NCBI RefSeq assembly: GCF_025380365.1
Contig: NZ_JAOCQF010000003.1
Coordinates: 124,001 to 188,000 of the forward strand
Length of the DNA stretch: 64,000 bases
From: Albidovulum sediminis
Lineage (GTDB): Bacteria > Pseudomonadota > Alphaproteobacteria > Rhodobacterales > Rhodobacteraceae
Direction: 5' to 3'
A model generated the notes under the pieces. It was not told the origin of the DNA and searched no databases. It saw only the letters and a list, made by a program, of their open reading frames with translations. This document shows, one piece after another, positions 8,260 through 17,886 of this stretch (within the stretch, counting starts at the first letter, position 1; the number at the start of each line of letters is the position of its first letter). The position numbers and the translations under genes were made by a program.

Positions 8260-9369
8260 CTACTCTTCCCTTGTTTCCACAAACCACGGCGCGGGGTCGA
8301 TCGGCTCCGCATCCTGTCTCAGCTCTATATAGAGCGTTTCCGTCCGCTCTGCGCCAGTCCCTTCCACGGCGGCCAGATCCCGCCCGCCCATCAGCCCGAC
8401 CGGAGCGCCGGCCTCGAGCACGTCGCCGGTTTCACCATAGACAGTCGACAGGCCCGCGAGAATCAGAAGATAGCCCGCTGCGGGTTCGAGGATCATCACG
8501 TTTTTGTAGTCTAGCAAGGGTCCGCGATACCGGATCGTCGCGGGCCACGGGGTGACAACCAGGGCTTCGGGGCGCGTGGCGACAAGCAGGCCGGGGCGCA
8601 CGATCCCGGCTGCATCGGCTTCGCCGGCGCGGCGCAAGAGAGTCCCGACGACCGGAAGGGGCAGCGCGCCTTTTGCCCCCGCGAAATCGGCAATGGGCGG
8701 GCCGACGTCGGATTGCAGGCGCGCGACCCCACGGGCGAAGGCTTCGAGCGTCTCGGCATTGGCGACCAGCGCCTGAAGTTCCTCGGGGTCTTCAAGGAAG
8801 CGTTGCGGCAGATCAGTGCGGTCCTGGACCGCCTGGCTGAGCGCCGTGCGCGCCGCCTGCGCGGCGGCAAGCCCGTCTTCGAGTGCGCCAAGCGCGCTGT
8901 CCTGCAACGCGCGCATCCGGGCGATTTCCTGCAGATCGCGGCGCAGATCGGCCGCCTCCGCCTCCAGCGCCGGCCCGACAGAGGCCATGATCATGCCGCT
9001 GCGCGCCGCAGCTTCCGGCCCGCCGGGATGCAGCAGCACGAGGGGCCCCGGCGCGTCGTCCATCGCGACCATGGCGGCCAGGACCTGCTCGATCCTCTCC
9101 CGCTTGGCCTCGAAGGAGCCGCGAATCTCCGCCTCCCGCAGGGCGGAACTGCGCAGCCCCTCGCGCAGCGCCGTCAGGCCGAGTTCATAGGCCCTGATCG
9201 TCTCGGTCAGCGCGGCGATCCGGTTCCGCGCCCCCTCTGCCTGGTTCAGCACGTCGATGGCCGCGCGCAGACCGGCCGCCGCCTTCTCGGCGGCCTCGGT
9301 CGCGGTGTCCGCGCAAACGGACTGCGCGAAAAGGACGCAGCCCAGCAGGATCGCGGCGCGGGTCTTCAT
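8260..9369 (-). CDS. Murein hydrolase activator, EnvC-like (degenerate LytM domain)
   Basis: 369 residues: a signal peptide (1-20), long coiled-coil helices rich in Ala, Glu and Arg (about 22-200), and a C-terminal LytM/M23-like fold. The catalytic zinc histidines of active M23 peptidases are absent: where active enzymes have a His after 'YGNxVIIxH' this protein has DYKNVMILEPAAGYLLIL. This is the EnvC situation, in which the domain activates cell-wall amidases at the division site instead of cutting. The start overlaps the gpmI stop by 4 bases and ctpA follows 3 bp after its end. The neighbourhood is strongly conserved in alphaproteobacteria. It can also be called a peptidase M23 family protein. 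Confidence 0.88.
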   Translation of the reverse strand: MKTRAAILLGCVLFAQSVCADTATEAAEKAAAGLRAAIDVLNQAEGARNRIAALTETIRAYELGLTALREGLRSSALREAEIRGSFEAKRERIEQVLAAMVAMDDAPGPLVLLHPGGPEAAARSGMIMASVGPALEAEAADLRRDLQEIARMRALQDSALGALEDGLAAAQAARTALSQAVQDRTDLPQRFLEDPEELQALVANAETLEAFARGVARLQSDVGPPIADFAGAKGALPLPVVGTLLRRAGEADAAGIVRPGLLVATRPEALVVTPWPATIRYRGPLLDYKNVMILEPAAGYLLILAGLSTVYGETGDVLEAGAPVGLMGGRDLAAVEGTGAERTETLYIELRQDAEPIDPAPWFVETREE

Positions 9370-10886
9370 CTTTCGATCAGCGTCCGTCCCGTCATCTCGG
9401 GCGGCAGCGGCAGCCCCATCAGGTCAAGCAGCGTCGGCGCGAGATCCGCGAGCCGCCCGTTCCGGAGCCGGGCACCGGCGGGGCCTCCGACCAGGATCAC
9501 CGGCACCGGGTTCGTCGTGTGCGCGGTGTGCGGCCCGCCGGTCTCGGGGTCGACCATCGTCTCGCAGTTGCCATGGTCGGCGGTCACGATCATCGCCCCG
9601 CCCGCCTTGCCAAGCGCGACAATTGCGCGTCCCAGACCCTGATCGACTGTTTCCACCGCCTTGATGGCCGCCGCCAGAACCCCGGTATGCCCCACCATGT
9701 CGGGATTGGCGAAGTTCACCACGATCAGGTCATATCCCGCGCCGATCGCCTCGACCAGTTTGCCCGCCACCTCGGGCGCCGACATCTCGGGCTGGAGATC
9801 GTAGGTCGCGACCTTGGGCGATGGCGCCATGTAGCGGTCTTCGCCCGGCTCGGGCGCTTCCTTGCCGCCGTTCAGGAAGAACGTGACATGCGGATATTTC
9901 TCGGTTTCCGCCAGGCGGAACTGCCGCAGCCCGTGCGCGGCCACCCAGGCGCCCAGCGTGTTGACCACGGGCCGCTTCGGATAGGCCGCCGCCATGAAGG
10001 TGTCGTGGGTCTTGGAATAATCCACCAGCCCCAGGATCGACGCCCAGTGCGGCCGGCGCTTCCGGGCGAAACCCGCGAAGTCGTCCTCACCGACGGCAAG
10101 AAGGATTTCGCGCGCACGGTCGGCGCGGAAGTTCAGGCAGAAGAACCCGTCCCCATCCCGCGCACCGGCATAGTCGCCGATCACGGTCGGCTGGATGAAC
10201 TCGTCGGTCTCCCCGCGCTGATAGGACCGGGCGACAGCCTCGGTCGCGTTCGGCGCGTGCTGTCCCGCCGCTCCGATCATCGCGTCATAGGCCCGCTCGA
10301 CCCGATCCCAGCGGTTGTCGCGGTCCATGGCGAAGTAGCGACCCGTCACCGTCGCCACGCGCACGCCGGCGGGAAGCCGGGCCATCAGGTATTCGACAAA
10401 ACCCGCGGCGGAGGACGGCGCGACATCCCGCCCGTCCGTCACCGCGTGCAGGGAGACCGGCACCCCCATGTCCGCCGCCAGCCGGCAGGCGGCCAGGACG
10501 TGGTCGATATGCCCATGGACGCCGCCATCCGAGATGACGCCCATCATATGCGCCGTGCCGCCCGAGGCCTTCAGTGATTCAAGGAACGCAAGGATCGCGG
10601 CATTCGAAAAGAAGCTCCGGTCCTCGATCGCAAGGTCGATCTGCCCCAGGTCCATCGCAACGACGCGCCCCGCGCCGATGTTGGTGTGGCCGACCTCGGA
10701 ATTGCCCATCTGCCCGGAGGGCAGGCCGACGTCGGGCCCGTGCGTCACAAGTTGCGCATGCGGGCAGTCGGCCATGATCCGGTCGAAGGCGGGCTTGAGC
10801 GCCTGCGCGACGGCATTCGCCTCCCGCTCGGGGCGCAGGCCCCAACCGTCGAGAATGCACAGGACCACGGGTTTCGGTCGGGTCAT
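9366..10886 (-). CDS. gpmI: 2,3-bisphosphoglycerate-independent phosphoglycerate mutase
   Basis: Interconverts 3- and 2-phosphoglycerate in glycolysis and gluconeogenesis, using two manganese ions and a phosphoserine intermediate. 506 residues, standard size. The metal-binding start VVLCILDGWGLR, the nucleophile S63 in GQMGNSEVGHTNIG, and the alkaline-phosphatase-fold motifs IVNFANPDMVGHTG and MIVTADHGNCE are all present. It lies between rlmH (90 bp upstream) and envC (4-base overlap). The 90-bp gap (10887-10975) contains no recognisable gene. Confidence 0.97.
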   Translation of the reverse strand: MTRPKPVVLCILDGWGLRPEREANAVAQALKPAFDRIMADCPHAQLVTHGPDVGLPSGQMGNSEVGHTNIGAGRVVAMDLGQIDLAIEDRSFFSNAAILAFLESLKASGGTAHMMGVISDGGVHGHIDHVLAACRLAADMGVPVSLHAVTDGRDVAPSSAAGFVEYLMARLPAGVRVATVTGRYFAMDRDNRWDRVERAYDAMIGAAGQHAPNATEAVARSYQRGETDEFIQPTVIGDYAGARDGDGFFCLNFRADRAREILLAVGEDDFAGFARKRRPHWASILGLVDYSKTHDTFMAAAYPKRPVVNTLGAWVAAHGLRQFRLAETEKYPHVTFFLNGGKEAPEPGEDRYMAPSPKVATYDLQPEMSAPEVAGKLVEAIGAGYDLIVVNFANPDMVGHTGVLAAAIKAVETVDQGLGRAIVALGKAGGAMIVTADHGNCETMVDPETGGPHTAHTTNPVPVILVGGPAGARLRNGRLADLAPTLLDLMGLPLPPEMTGRTLIER

Positions 10887-10975
10887 CGGCGGCTTCCTTT
10901 CGCTTTGCGCAACCTTCTAGGCCCCTTGGCGCGGCGGGGCAACGGGGCGCAGGTTCCGGAGTCGCAGGGGGACGT

Positions 10976-11446
10976 TCACGCCCGGTGATAGGGCAGGCCC
11001 GACAGGATGGAAGCCGCGCGATAGAGCTGTTCGGCCAGCATCGCGCGCGCAAGGGCATGGGGCCAGACCATCCGCCCGAGCGAGATCGCCAGATCCGCCC
11101 GGTCGCGCAGGTCGGCGGCGATCCCGTCGGCGCCGCCGATGACGAAGGCGACATCCTGACGCCCTTCGTCGCGCCACCGCGCAACGCGTTGCGCGAATTC
11201 GGGGGAGGTCAGCATGTCCCCGCGCTCGTCCAGAACCACGAGCACGGCACCGGCGGGGACGGCGCGCGACAGAAGTGCGCCCTCTGCCTCCTTGCCGCCG
11301 CCCTTCCTGTCCTCGACTTCATGTTCAATCGCAGGCCCAAGGCCCAGGGCTTTTCCCGTCCGGTCGAAGCGCCCGAGATAGTCGTCGATCAGATCGCGCT
11401 CCGGCCCCGCCCGGAGACGGCCGACCGCGCAAATGTGGAGCCGCAT
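10976..11446 (-). CDS. rlmH: 23S rRNA pseudouridine-1915 N3-methyltransferase
   Basis: SPOUT-class SAM-dependent methyltransferase that modifies pseudouridine 1915 in helix 69 of 23S rRNA. 156 residues from ATG at 11446, matching the family length of about 155. MRLHICAVGRL is the typical N-terminus; VIGGADGIAADL and LGRMVWPHALARAMLAEQLY form the trefoil-knot SAM site, and the protein ends LPYHRA as the family requires. The frame is open upstream to 11488, but the ATG at 11446 overlaps the rsfS stop (TGATG), so it is the natural coupled start. Confidence 0.96.
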   Translation of the reverse strand: MRLHICAVGRLRAGPERDLIDDYLGRFDRTGKALGLGPAIEHEVEDRKGGGKEAEGALLSRAVPAGAVLVVLDERGDMLTSPEFAQRVARWRDEGRQDVAFVIGGADGIAADLRDRADLAISLGRMVWPHALARAMLAEQLYRAASILSGLPYHRA

Positions 11447-11817
11447 CAGACCTTGCGTGTCGCAAGCCCGGTTCCGGCGGGCATCCACATCTTTTCGAGC
11501 TGGTAGAAGTCCCGCACCTCGGGGCGGAAGACGTGGACGATCACGTCCGAAGCGTCGATCAGCACCCAGTCACCCTGGTCCTTGCCCTCGATCTTGCAGG
11601 TCCGGCCAAGGTCCTGCTTCAGCCGCTCGGTCAGTTTTTCGGCGATGGCCGCGACCTGACGCGACGACCGGCCGGAACAGATGACCATGTAATCGGCAAC
11701 GCTCGAACGCCCGCGGAGATCGATCGTCACCACGTCCTCGGCCTTGTCATCGTCAAGGGAAGCAAGAATCCGCGCGAGCAGGCTATCGCTCGAAACCTCG
11801 GAGGACATGGCCTTCAT
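11446..11817 (-). CDS. rsfS: Ribosomal silencing factor RsfS
   Basis: Binds ribosomal protein uL14 (L14) and blocks subunit joining when nutrients are low. The core SLLARILASLDDDKAEDVV...SVADYMVICSGRSSRQVAAIA...GDWVLIDASDVIVHVFRPEVR is the standard RsfS domain. The start is ambiguous. The frame is open to 11943, but homologues begin near SSDSLLARIL, so ATG at 11817 (123 residues) or 11808 fits. I chose 11817 because its ATG overlaps the TGA of a 19-codon ORF with a strong Shine-Dalgarno. It is the first gene of a minus-strand operon that continues with rlmH. Confidence 0.92.
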   Translation of the reverse strand: MKAMSSEVSSDSLLARILASLDDDKAEDVVTIDLRGRSSVADYMVICSGRSSRQVAAIAEKLTERLKQDLGRTCKIEGKDQGDWVLIDASDVIVHVFRPEVRDFYQLEKMWMPAGTGLATRKV

Positions 11818-11873
11818 CGGCATCGCCCCCGCAGCCATACCGCCGGCTGCCGGCACTTGGGAAAACAGGACAT
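11814..11873 (-). CDS. Possible 19-residue leader ORF coupled to rsfS
   Basis: ATG at 11873 follows AAGGAGGA (plus-strand complement at 11875-11882), the strongest ribosome site in this stretch, and opens MSCFPKCRQPAVWLRGRCR. Its TGA overlaps the ATG of rsfS at 11817 (ATGA). It is Cys- and Arg-rich. It could feed ribosomes into rsfS or act as a regulatory leader. Length alone cannot prove it is translated. Confidence 0.4.
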   Translation of the reverse strand: MSCFPKCRQPAVWLRGRCR

Positions 11874-11927
11874 CGTCCTCCTTGGGTTGCGCGCCTGGAA
11901 CGAGCCCCGGCGCCGGGCCTTGCAAAA

Positions 11928-11956
11928 GAAGTAGCATCCGCAAGGTGAAATCTCAA
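11928..11956 (-). promoter_or_regulatory. Candidate promoter of the rsfS operon
   Basis: On the minus strand TTGAGA (11956-11951) is followed after 17 bp by TACTTC (11933-11928). The transcript would start near 11921 and would include the palindrome CCCGGCGCCGGG before the leader ORF. The -10 match is modest, so this is tentative. Confidence 0.3.
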
Positions 11957-12141
11957 TGACACGCGGCATTTTCGTCGGTATCGCCGGCGCGATGTCGCGT
12001 TTTCCGCGCAGTCGGCGGCCGCCGACGTGATCGCCGCGCCACCCGCGCCGACCTCGCCCCGGTCCGGCAGTCCTCGAAGGCGTAACGCGCGCGTTCCCTT
12101 CGCCCTTGCGGGAAAGGGGTGCAAGGAGTATCTGAACCGCC

Positions 12142-12228
12142 ATGAACCGCTTTTTCGACATGGATGACCGCGCGCGCCTGCCTTGGCGCTTCTACGGGTC
12201 CACCGTATCGATCCTCGCGCGCGCCTGA
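12142..12228 (+). CDS. Possible 28-residue ORF upstream of leuC
   Basis: ATG at 12142 opens 28 codons (MNRFFDMDDRARLPWRFYGS then TVSILARA). AAGGAG lies at 12123-12128, a slightly long 13-base spacing. It is not leucine-rich, so it is not a classic leucine attenuator peptide. The rest of the 11874-12282 gap holds GC-rich palindromes but no other gene I can support. Confidence 0.25.
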   Translation: MNRFFDMDDRARLPWRFYGSTVSILARA

Positions 12229-12282
12229 CTGGCGTTACCGCGCGCCCGACCCTGTATTTGCCCTTCGATCTGAGAGAAAGCC

Positions 12283-13686
<1,404 letters not shown>

Positions 13687-13760
13687 TTCCCACGCAAGCG
13701 ACTTGCGAGGCACAATCAGAAGACGAAAGCTGCATTGTCGCTTACACCGAAACGGCAACC

Positions 13761-13793
13761 GCCCACTTCCCATCGGCAAGTGGGCGTTTTTCT
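13761..13793 (+). terminator. Intrinsic terminator after leuC
   Basis: A perfect 8-bp stem GCCCACTT / AAGTGGGC (13761-13768 and 13778-13785) with a 9-base loop is followed by GTTTTTCTT. It lies 75 bp after the leuC stop and should end leuC transcription before the VPLPA-CTERM gene. Confidence 0.85.
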
Positions 13794-13852
13794 TGGGATT
13801 CCATGAAAAGGCGAAAATTCCGCTGCCACAAACTTGCCTTTTTTCATCCACG

Positions 13853-13880
13853 CTGACACATTCGCGACGTGTACTATACT
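13853..13880 (+). promoter_or_regulatory. Sigma-70 type promoter of the VPLPA-CTERM gene
   Basis: CTGACA (13853-13858), a 16-bp spacer and TATACT (13875-13880), five of six matches in each box. It lies between the leuC terminator and the ATG at 13966 and implies a 5-prime leader of about 80 bases. Confidence 0.7.
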
Positions 13881-13965
13881 TTAGCGTGTGCATTCCTCCT
13901 CTCGCCAACTTGGCGCTGGAACGGGCGGCAGGGCGTGGATGAAGGGTGTTAGGGGACGTCGGGAA

Positions 13966-14715
13966 ATGAAAAAGTCGCAGATTCTTGCAGCCGCAGCGGT
14001 GTTCGCAGCATCATCCGCCAGCGCTGCCACCGTGACGATCGAGTCCGTCGAGGGAGCCTGGACGAGTGCGACGGCGGTCAACGGCGCCTATTCCAGCAAG
14101 ATCACCGGCCTCGGCACCTCGGAACTGGGCTGGGGCATCCCGTTCTACAAGGGCGGCGCCCAGTCGGGATACGACTTCGTGGCGACCACGCCGCCGGCGG
14201 CGACGCTGTCCGAGGGGACATCGTTCGTCCTTGGCACCTTCACCCACAACAATTTCGTCATCCAGGGCGGAACCTCGATTGCCTCTGCGGTCCTGGAACT
14301 GACCTTCAACCTTTCCATCGACGGGGTCATGCACAGCTTTGCGCAGGCCTACGACTTCCTGCACTGGGAAACGCCGAACCTTGACAAGGTGTGCGCCAAC
14401 GGCGCGGCGAACGGCAGCGGCGTGAACTCCAAGGGTTGCGCGGACCGGGTGCAGGCGGTCAACAACCCCGCGCTCAGCCCCAGCTTCATCGCGGACGGGA
14501 TCGAGTACATCATCGAGATATCCTCCTTCGTCGGCTTCGGCACCGACAACAGCGGCATCCCGACCTTCTGGACGCGCGAGACCTACGCCAACTCCGCGCA
14601 GCTGACGGCCACCTATCACACCGTCGCCGCCGTCCCGCTGCCGCCCGCGGGCCTTGCCCTGCTGGCCGGACTTGGCGGTCTGGCGCTGCTGCGCCGGCGC
14701 CGCAAGATCGCCTGA
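13966..14715 (+). CDS. Exported protein with VPLPA-type C-terminal sorting tail (THxN-like)
   Basis: 249 residues. Signal peptide 1-20 ends ASA|AT. The C-terminus has the Rhodobacteraceae sorting tail: [20 protein letters not shown], then RRRRK, i.e. motif, transmembrane helix and a basic end, processed by an exosortase-like enzyme that is not in this window. THNN at 93-96, within [13 protein letters not shown], and the earlier WGIPF fit THxN-family PEP-CTERM proteins, a resemblance I give from memory. Two cysteines (KVCANG, KGCADR) may form a disulfide. The start is the ATG before [10 protein letters not shown]; longer in-frame starts upstream lack a signal peptide. Probably a surface or matrix protein. 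It has its own promoter and terminator between leuC and leuD. Confidence 0.85.
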   Translation: MKKSQILAAAAVFAASSASAATVTIESVEGAWTSATAVNGAYSSKITGLGTSELGWGIPFYKGGAQSGYDFVATTPPAATLSEGTSFVLGTFTHNNFVIQGGTSIASAVLELTFNLSIDGVMHSFAQAYDFLHWETPNLDKVCANGAANGSGVNSKGCADRVQAVNNPALSPSFIADGIEYIIEISSFVGFGTDNSGIPTFWTRETYANSAQLTATYHTVAAVPLPPAGLALLAGLGGLALLRRRRKIA

Positions 14716-14740
14716 AGCGGCTCTGAAGCCATTGGCAGCA

Positions 14741-14766
14741 CGCGCCCCGCAGGGGGCGCGTTTGTC
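14741..14766 (+). terminator. Intrinsic terminator after the VPLPA-CTERM gene
   Basis: Stem CGCGCCCC / GGGGGCGCG region (14741-14760, loop GCA) followed by TTTGT, 25 bp after the stop codon. Confidence 0.7.
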
Positions 14767-14872
14767 GTTCAGGGACCGCTTGGCGCGCCCGGCGCGTTGC
14801 GCTAAGAAGGCCCGCGTTCGGTCACGCCGTTCGTCTGGCCGCCGGCACTCCGTGCCCCTGAAAGGAGCGAAT

Positions 14873-15478
14873 ATGGACAAGTTCACCACGCTGACGGGAA
14901 TCGCGGCGCCGATGCCGCTGGTCAACATCGACACCGACATGATCATCCCGAAGCAGTTCCTGAAGACCATCAAGCGGTCGGGCCTGGGCAAGAACCTGTT
15001 CGACGAAATGCGCTACAACGCGGATGGCAGCGAGATCGAGGGCTTTGTCCTGAACCAGCCGGCCTATCGCGACGCCCAGATCCTGGTGGCGGGCGACAAC
15101 TTCGGTTGCGGCTCCTCGCGTGAGCATGCGCCCTGGGCGCTTCTGGATTTCGGCATTCGCTGCGTGATCTCGACCTCATTCGCCGACATCTTCTACAACA
15201 ACTGCTTCAAGAACGGCATCCTGCCCGTGGTTCTGCCGCAAGACGCGGTGGAAGTGCTGATGGAAGACGCGCGCAAGGGCTCCAACGCCCGGATGACCGT
15301 CAGCCTTGAGGATCAGACCGTCACCACTTCGGACGGCCGGAGCTTCGGCTTCGAGGTCGACCCGTTCAAGAAACACTGCCTTGTCAATGGCCTGGACGAC
15401 ATCGGCCTGACCCTTGAAAAGGTCACCGCGATCGACAGCTACGAACGGACCGCGGCGCAGTCGCGCCCCTGGGTCTGA
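14873..15478 (+). CDS. leuD: 3-isopropylmalate dehydratase small subunit
   Basis: Swivel-domain partner of LeuC. 201 residues. [15 protein letters not shown] near the N-terminus and [14 protein letters not shown] are the hallmark motifs; [17 protein letters not shown] follows. The start is the ATG at 14873 with GAAAGGAG seven bases upstream. The frame is open further back but only through shadow sequence. It is separated from leuC by the VPLPA-CTERM gene and followed by its own terminator. Confidence 0.97.
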   Translation: MDKFTTLTGIAAPMPLVNIDTDMIIPKQFLKTIKRSGLGKNLFDEMRYNADGSEIEGFVLNQPAYRDAQILVAGDNFGCGSSREHAPWALLDFGIRCVISTSFADIFYNNCFKNGILPVVLPQDAVEVLMEDARKGSNARMTVSLEDQTVTTSDGRSFGFEVDPFKKHCLVNGLDDIGLTLEKVTAIDSYERTAAQSRPWV

Positions 15479-15501
15479 GCCCGAAAAGGCAGGGGAAAGC
15501 G

Positions 15502-15527
15502 GGCCGCCCTTCCGGGGGCGGCCTTTT
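15502..15527 (+). terminator. Intrinsic terminator after leuD
   Basis: Stem GGCCGCC / GGCGGCC (15502-15508, 15516-15522) followed by TTTT, 23 bp after the stop. The remainder of the gap to 15757 holds only a small hairpin (GGGGTG-N9-CACCCC at 15711-15731) and no gene I can support. Confidence 0.8.
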
Positions 15528-15757
15528 GCATTCCGGTGCCCGCCAGATTCCTGCGCGGAAAATGATGCAATGCCGCACCAGTTAGGACACGAAAAGGCCG
15601 CATTGCCCCCGTTACTTGGTCAGCAAGATTGCGAGGGGAGCGGAATGTGGGCAAAAATGTGTCAGGAATGAGGCAGCCCGCCACAATCGCGGGAAGAGAA
15701 CTGGAACAATGGGGTGGCGGTGCATCACCCCTGGCCAAGTCGAGGGACTGAGCAGTG

Positions 15758-16591
15758 ATGTCGCGATTCACAGGCGCTCTGGCGCGCGCTGTGCTGGTGA
15801 TGGTTCTCGTCGCCATGCCTTCGCTGATGCTGCCGGGCGTGCACCGCGACACGACCCAGATCGTCGCGCTGGTCGCCATCTTTGCCTCCCTGCTTACCTT
15901 CATCGAGTACGTTGCCACCTATCCTTCGCTGATGGAGTTCCGTGACGCGCCGCCATTCAACCGGCTGCGCTTCCTGTCCCTGTTCATCACCGTATTCCTT
16001 CTGGCCACCATCGTTCGCGGCCAGAACGAGCAGACCGCGCTGACGCTTTTCGTCGAAACCATCGGCAACCGCCTGGGCGAAATGATCGACGTGCCCTACA
16101 GCCCCGTGCGGCTTTTCGTGCTGATGCTGCCCGACGACATGAGCCTGTACCATATGATCCTGATCAGGACCGCGGCCGGCATCTCCTACACCGTCTCGCT
16201 TGTAACGCTCATCGTTTTCGTGATCGCGCTGCGCGTCATCGACTGGCCGGCCCGACTGGGCACCTTCAACGTGTGGATCAACCTGCCGACGTTTGACCCG
16301 ACGACGGGGGGTGATGTCGTGCAGCGCCTGCGACGCGACGCGCGATTCAACATCGTCCTGGGCTTCCTGCTGCCGTTCTTCATTCCTGCGGGCATCCGTG
16401 CGGTGGCTTCGTCGTTCGAACCCGTCTCGCTGGAAAGCCCCCAGACGCTCATCTGGACAATGACGGCCTGGGCCTTCCTGCCCGCCTCGCTCCTCATGCG
16501 CGGGATCGCGATGGGCCGCATCGCCGGCATGATCGCCGAAAAGCGCCGCCGCAGCGAACGGCCCGCGCAGGGCGAGCTTCAACCCGTCTGA
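15758..16591 (+). CDS. Conserved integral membrane protein of unknown function
   Basis: 277 residues with about six hydrophobic helices: near 9-28, 34-57, 69-88, 144-165, 205-225 and 234-255. Conserved-looking loops include YPSLMEFRDAPPFNR and MLPDDMSLYHMI. The cytoplasmic C-terminus is basic (AEKRRRSERP). No catalytic motif or named domain is recognised. It starts at ATG 15758, after GAGGGA and one codon downstream of an in-frame GTG. It sits between leuD and leuB but follows a terminator, so a leucine link is only positional. It may be a Rhodobacteraceae-specific family. Confidence 0.8.
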   Translation: MSRFTGALARAVLVMVLVAMPSLMLPGVHRDTTQIVALVAIFASLLTFIEYVATYPSLMEFRDAPPFNRLRFLSLFITVFLLATIVRGQNEQTALTLFVETIGNRLGEMIDVPYSPVRLFVLMLPDDMSLYHMILIRTAAGISYTVSLVTLIVFVIALRVIDWPARLGTFNVWINLPTFDPTTGGDVVQRLRRDARFNIVLGFLLPFFIPAGIRAVASSFEPVSLESPQTLIWTMTAWAFLPASLLMRGIAMGRIAGMIAEKRRRSERPAQGELQPV

Positions 16592-16671
16592 CAATCGGGG
16601 CGGCTTGACCGGGCGCGCGCCTTTGGCTAGGCCAGCCCCGATCATCCTGTGTCAGCGCCGGAGTGCAACCC

Positions 16672-17778
16672 GTGGCCAATCCTTCCCTTCTCATTCTTCC
16701 CGGCGACGGCATCGGGCCCGAGGTCATGGCCGAAGTCCGCAAGGTCATCGGCTGGCTCGGCGAAAAGCGCGGCCTGAACTTCGACGTGTCCGAGGATCTG
16801 GTGGGCGGCGCGGCCTATGACGTTCACGGCGTGCCGCTTGCCGACAGCACCATGGCCAAGGCGCAGGCGGTTGACGCGGTGCTTCTGGGCGCCGTCGGCG
16901 GGCCGAAGTACGACAAGCTCGACTTCTCCGTCAAACCGGAGCGCGGACTGCTGCGCCTGCGCAAGGAAATGGACCTTTATTCAAACCTTCGCCCGGCCCA
17001 GTGTTTCGATGCTCTGGCGGATTTCTCGTCCCTGAAGAAGGACGTCGTTGCCGGTCTCGACATCATGATCGTGCGGGAACTGACCTCCGGCGTCTATTTC
17101 GGCGAGCCGCGCGGCATCTTCACCGAAGGGAACGAGCGGGTGGGCATCAACACCCAGCGCTACACCGAAAGCGAGATTGCCCGTGTCGCGCGGTCGGCCT
17201 TCGAGCTTGCCCGGCGGCGCAGCAACCGGGTCTGCTCGATGGAGAAGGCCAACGTCATGGAATCGGGCATCCTCTGGCGCGAGGTCGTGCAGGAGATCCA
17301 CGACAAGGAATACCCGGATGTCGAGCTTTCGCACATGTATGCCGACAACGGCGCGATGCAGCTTGTCCGCTGGCCGAAGCAGTTCGACGTGATCGTGACC
17401 GACAACCTTTTCGGCGACGTTCTGTCGGACTGTGCGGCGATGCTGACCGGCTCGCTCGGCATGCTGCCCTCGGCCAGCCTTGGCGCACCGATGGCGAACG
17501 GCCGGCCCAAGGCGCTTTACGAACCGGTGCACGGTTCGGCCCCCGACATCGCGGGGCAAGGCAAGGCGAACCCCATCGCCTGCATCCTGTCCTTCGCGAT
17601 GGCGCTGCGCTATTCCTTCGATCAGGGCGCCGAGGCAGACCGCCTCGAAAAGGCGGTCGAGAAGGTTCTGGCCGACGGCGTCCGCACCGCCGACCTGATG
17701 CAGAAGGACGGGGGAACGCCGGTCACGACCTCGCAGATGGGCGATGCCATTGTGGCGGCCCTCGAAGCGAGCCTCTGA
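16672..17778 (+). CDS. leuB: 3-isopropylmalate dehydrogenase
   Basis: NAD-dependent oxidative decarboxylase, the last dedicated step before the leucine transaminase. 368 residues from GTG at 16672 (reads [18 protein letters not shown]), which has CGGAG nine bases upstream; an in-frame GTG at 16663 would add three residues. Substrate-binding arginines lie in [20 protein letters not shown], the catalytic Tyr region in [12 protein letters not shown], the metal aspartates in [17 protein letters not shown], and the NAD motif in [18 protein letters not shown]. All are typical. Confidence 0.97.
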   Translation: MANPSLLILPGDGIGPEVMAEVRKVIGWLGEKRGLNFDVSEDLVGGAAYDVHGVPLADSTMAKAQAVDAVLLGAVGGPKYDKLDFSVKPERGLLRLRKEMDLYSNLRPAQCFDALADFSSLKKDVVAGLDIMIVRELTSGVYFGEPRGIFTEGNERVGINTQRYTESEIARVARSAFELARRRSNRVCSMEKANVMESGILWREVVQEIHDKEYPDVELSHMYADNGAMQLVRWPKQFDVIVTDNLFGDVLSDCAAMLTGSLGMLPSASLGAPMANGRPKALYEPVHGSAPDIAGQGKANPIACILSFAMALRYSFDQGAEADRLEKAVEKVLADGVRTADLMQKDGGTPVTTSQMGDAIVAALEASL

Positions 17779-17798
17779 GACCTGCCCGCGGGGGTGCC

Positions 17799-17818
17799 GG
17801 GGGCGGCTTTCCGCCCCC
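17799..17818 (+). terminator. GC-rich hairpin after leuB, possible terminator
   Basis: Perfect 8-bp stem GGGGGCGG / CCGCCCCC with loop CTTT, 20 bp after leuB. No T-run follows, so if it acts as a terminator it is not a classic one. Confidence 0.4.
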
Positions 17819-17886
17819 GCCGCGTCTGGATCTTGCGTTGACGCCGCGGACGGTTCATTGAGCGGGCGCAGTCACGGGGCGGGTTC

